Of a stretch of 64,000 bases of DNA, positions 62,229 through 64,000 are shown one piece after another. Position 1 is the stretch's first letter. Every line of letters begins with the position of its first letter. The notes under the pieces were generated by a model. The model made no database searches. It was not told the DNA's origin and worked only from the letters and a program-made list of their open reading frames with translations. The translations under genes were made by a program, and so were the position numbers. Origin of the DNA: Anthoceros angustus (lineage: Eukaryota; Streptophyta; Anthocerotopsida; Anthocerotales; Anthocerotaceae); the NCBI GenBank assembly GCA_010909165.1, contig MU008173.1, positions 682,001-746,000 of the forward strand, read 5' to 3'.

Positions 62229-64000
62229 TGTGGTGACCACATGGGTACTCGACCCCCCCAAAAGGAGTGTTTTTTTGTTTTGTGTTTAAGTTGTGAGAAT
62301 CGTGTGGAGTTGGAATGTGAAGTAGGTTAGGAAATAAGAAAAGTCTACTAGAGCCTAGTAGGAGGAAGAGAGTCTAGTCCCGATCCCGGATGTAACCTTG
62401 GAGGGTTCCGGCCGTAAGGGATGCTAGGGCCGCACAGACTCGGGATGACAAGAACCGACTGGAGCCTCGCTATGGTAGCAACCAAGTCGGAGTTATTTTC
62501 CGATAAATCGAAAACCAATTGAGCAAATCATTGGAAATACAACGGAAGTAACGGGGGGTCCTAGCATTAAGTCCAACAAGGGAAGGAGGAATATTTGCGT
62601 GAAGGCGCGAGCACCAAGCTCGGAGCGGGACGAGACCGAGCGAACGGGAAACGGGCGGGCACTGGAGTCGCGAGGAAGCGCGACGAGCGCAAGAAGGCAA
62701 TCGTGGATGGCAGTCCGGATGCGGCGGAAGCAGAAGCAGGCGGGCGAGCGGCAGGCAGGCTAGGGGAGCCGGAGGCGAACGGCGAGGTGAGGAGCCCGGG
62801 GCGCGTGGCGGGCAATCGGAAGCAAGCGCGAGCCTGGCGTGGTGGAATAATCGGGCCGAGCAGCTCGAGAAGGGCGGCGCCGTGCGCTGGCCGCAAGAAA
62901 AGTGAGAGCGGGTGCGGGGTAAGGGGCCGAGAATTGCGAGGAAGAGGGTGGCGCAGGTAGGTGCTTGGTGGCACGCACCTAAGGGAGCTGCGGATTAAGG
63001 GCGAGACGCACTGTGTCACCGCTCAACCGGTTGGATACTGACTCACATATTTGAGGCGGAAGGCGATGAGCGAGCAAAGGCATGTTGATGAGGGAATTGG
63101 AGTAGGGTTCCAATTCCTGGTGGTGGTGCGCGCGTAGGTCTGTGCGTGTGGTCACGCGAGTCGTGTGGGGACACGGAGATCCAAGCCGAGGCAAGCGACA
63201 GCGTGATGTAGGAGGAGGTTGTGGATTCCACCGGAGAAAAATCGTGGCACGCCACCGTGGAGATGGGAGAGGTAGCGCCCCTAGGGGATCCTTCAGCGCT
63301 GGTAAGAAGAATTTCGGTGAGGAGTCGACCAAAAGGCGACAGAAAAGGCTTGTGGGAAGCATGGCGTGTAGCCGGACACTTTGTGAACTCTAGGCTCGCC
63401 AGTGACAAGGAGCATGGGACCTAAGAAGAACACTCTGGCCATTGAGGCCATTACCATCGCCCAATGGCCCAACATGGGGCAATCGGAGAGTGAAAGCGGT
63501 CTTGGTGGCTACATCATCACTTGTCCTTCATGGACAAAAAGTGGTGCTACAAGAGTAGTTGGTTGGAATGTGCAGGCACATGAGGGAGAAGGCTGGGGAA
63601 GGCAACACCAACCCCGCACTGGAATATTCTTGTTCCAGTGCTGTGAGAGGCCAAGAGGAATGTGGTGGAATAATCATTGATCCTTTCGGAAGCCATCTCT
63701 CAAAAGTCGCAGGAGGCACCGCCATTGCTCCCACATTGTCTAGGGTGGAGAATGGGGTCACCAACAAGTTAGACCCCGAGTGGCCGGATTAGCCAGTGGA
63801 TCCTGCTCTCACTCACTAAGAAGCTAGAGCACATTCGACCATTTTCTTGTCTTTCTATGAGGTGGTGAGAGGGTCCAAGATAGATTGGGCTAGGATGTTC
63901 TATGACACAGATGCGTGGAGAGGGACCACTTGACCCTACCATCACCCAGCCCCTCAGCTCTATCTCCCTTCTTAATCCACATTTTGACCATGCCAAGTTC
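62229..64000 (+). repeat. Gypsy 3' LTR, truncated by the window end
   Basis: This aligns to 51747 through about 53641 of the 5' LTR, ending in the shared phrase attttgaccatgccaagtt. The 3' copy has lost a net of about 120 bp over this span through many small deletions and has scattered rearranged words, while other stretches of 50-100 bp are almost identical. Divergence is therefore patchy. Confidence 0.9.

Larger units (their letters stand above)
51747..64000 (+). mobile_element. Gypsy LTR retrotransposon with very long LTRs, right end beyond the window
   Basis: The element starts at TGTGGTGACCACA (51747), preceded by attac as candidate target site. The same start recurs at 62229 after a purine tract, marking the 3' LTR. 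Internal sequence 56404-62228 carries gag with a CCHC knuckle, RT, RNase H and integrase in Gypsy order (integrase after RNase H). All pol domains are frameshifted. Confidence 0.9.

Noticed and set aside
1-64000. Search for bacterial-type systems (operons, CRISPR arrays, toxin-antitoxin loci)
   Set aside because: Spliced genes, a nuclear-type tRNA and plant retrotransposons show eukaryotic nuclear DNA; the regular repeats found are tandem minisatellites or LTRs, not spacer arrays.

Overview
The window is nuclear DNA of a photosynthetic land plant that makes flagellated sperm, most simply a seed-free plant (bryophyte, lycophyte or fern). Plastid proteins (biotin carboxyl carrier protein, an NdhT-like J-domain protein) and plant-only families (DREPP/PCaP cation-binding proteins, a STIG1-like peptide, PPR fragments, class I small heat-shock proteins) sit beside ciliary genes that flowering plants lack (IFT74 and a CYB5D1 homologue). 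Introns are short, about 90-300 bp. The species cannot be named from sequence alone.

Region 1-27.2 kb is gene-rich. In order it holds GC-rich non-coding DNA; a PCaP/DREPP gene (5439-6469); an uninterrupted IFT74 gene (7621-9300) whose last third is duplicated in tandem; a four-exon CYB5D1-like gene (10687-11874); a second DREPP-like gene (12628-13394); an NdhT/CRRJ-like gene (14178-15292); two tandem class I sHSP genes with heat-shock elements and similar upstream ORFs (15.8-18.9 kb), with tRNA-Leu(CAG) between them on the minus strand; a STIG1-like secreted peptide (19574-19873); decayed PPR sequence; a minus-strand Copia gag fragment; a MORN-repeat remnant; and a five-exon BCCP gene on the minus strand (25975-27172). 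The splice structures given were built by hand from reading-frame continuity and GT/AG sites.

Region 27.2-34 kb is AT-rich, with one intronless IWS1/Spn1-like gene (30430-31659), short tandem repeats and eroded retroelement pieces.

Region 34-64 kb is a nest of retrotransposons. A Copia element (34074-40721) has 193-bp LTRs that read as identical, CTCAG target-site duplications, a tRNA-iMet primer site and a polypurine tract, but a broken pol. It sits inside an older minus-strand non-LTR remnant. From 44 to 50.6 kb an unidentified gene fragment abuts a decayed minus-strand Copia; a 1.47-kb tandem duplication spans their junction. From 51747 to the window end lies a Gypsy element with very long LTRs (about 4.66 kb inferred), a frameshifted gag-pol and many short GTTGCT...AGCAAC palindromes.

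Caution: where two copies of a sequence can be compared, many differences fall at CAG/CTG or CCGG-type sites and as small indels. This resembles unpolished long-read consensus at methylated CHG sites, so some TE frameshifts may not be biological.
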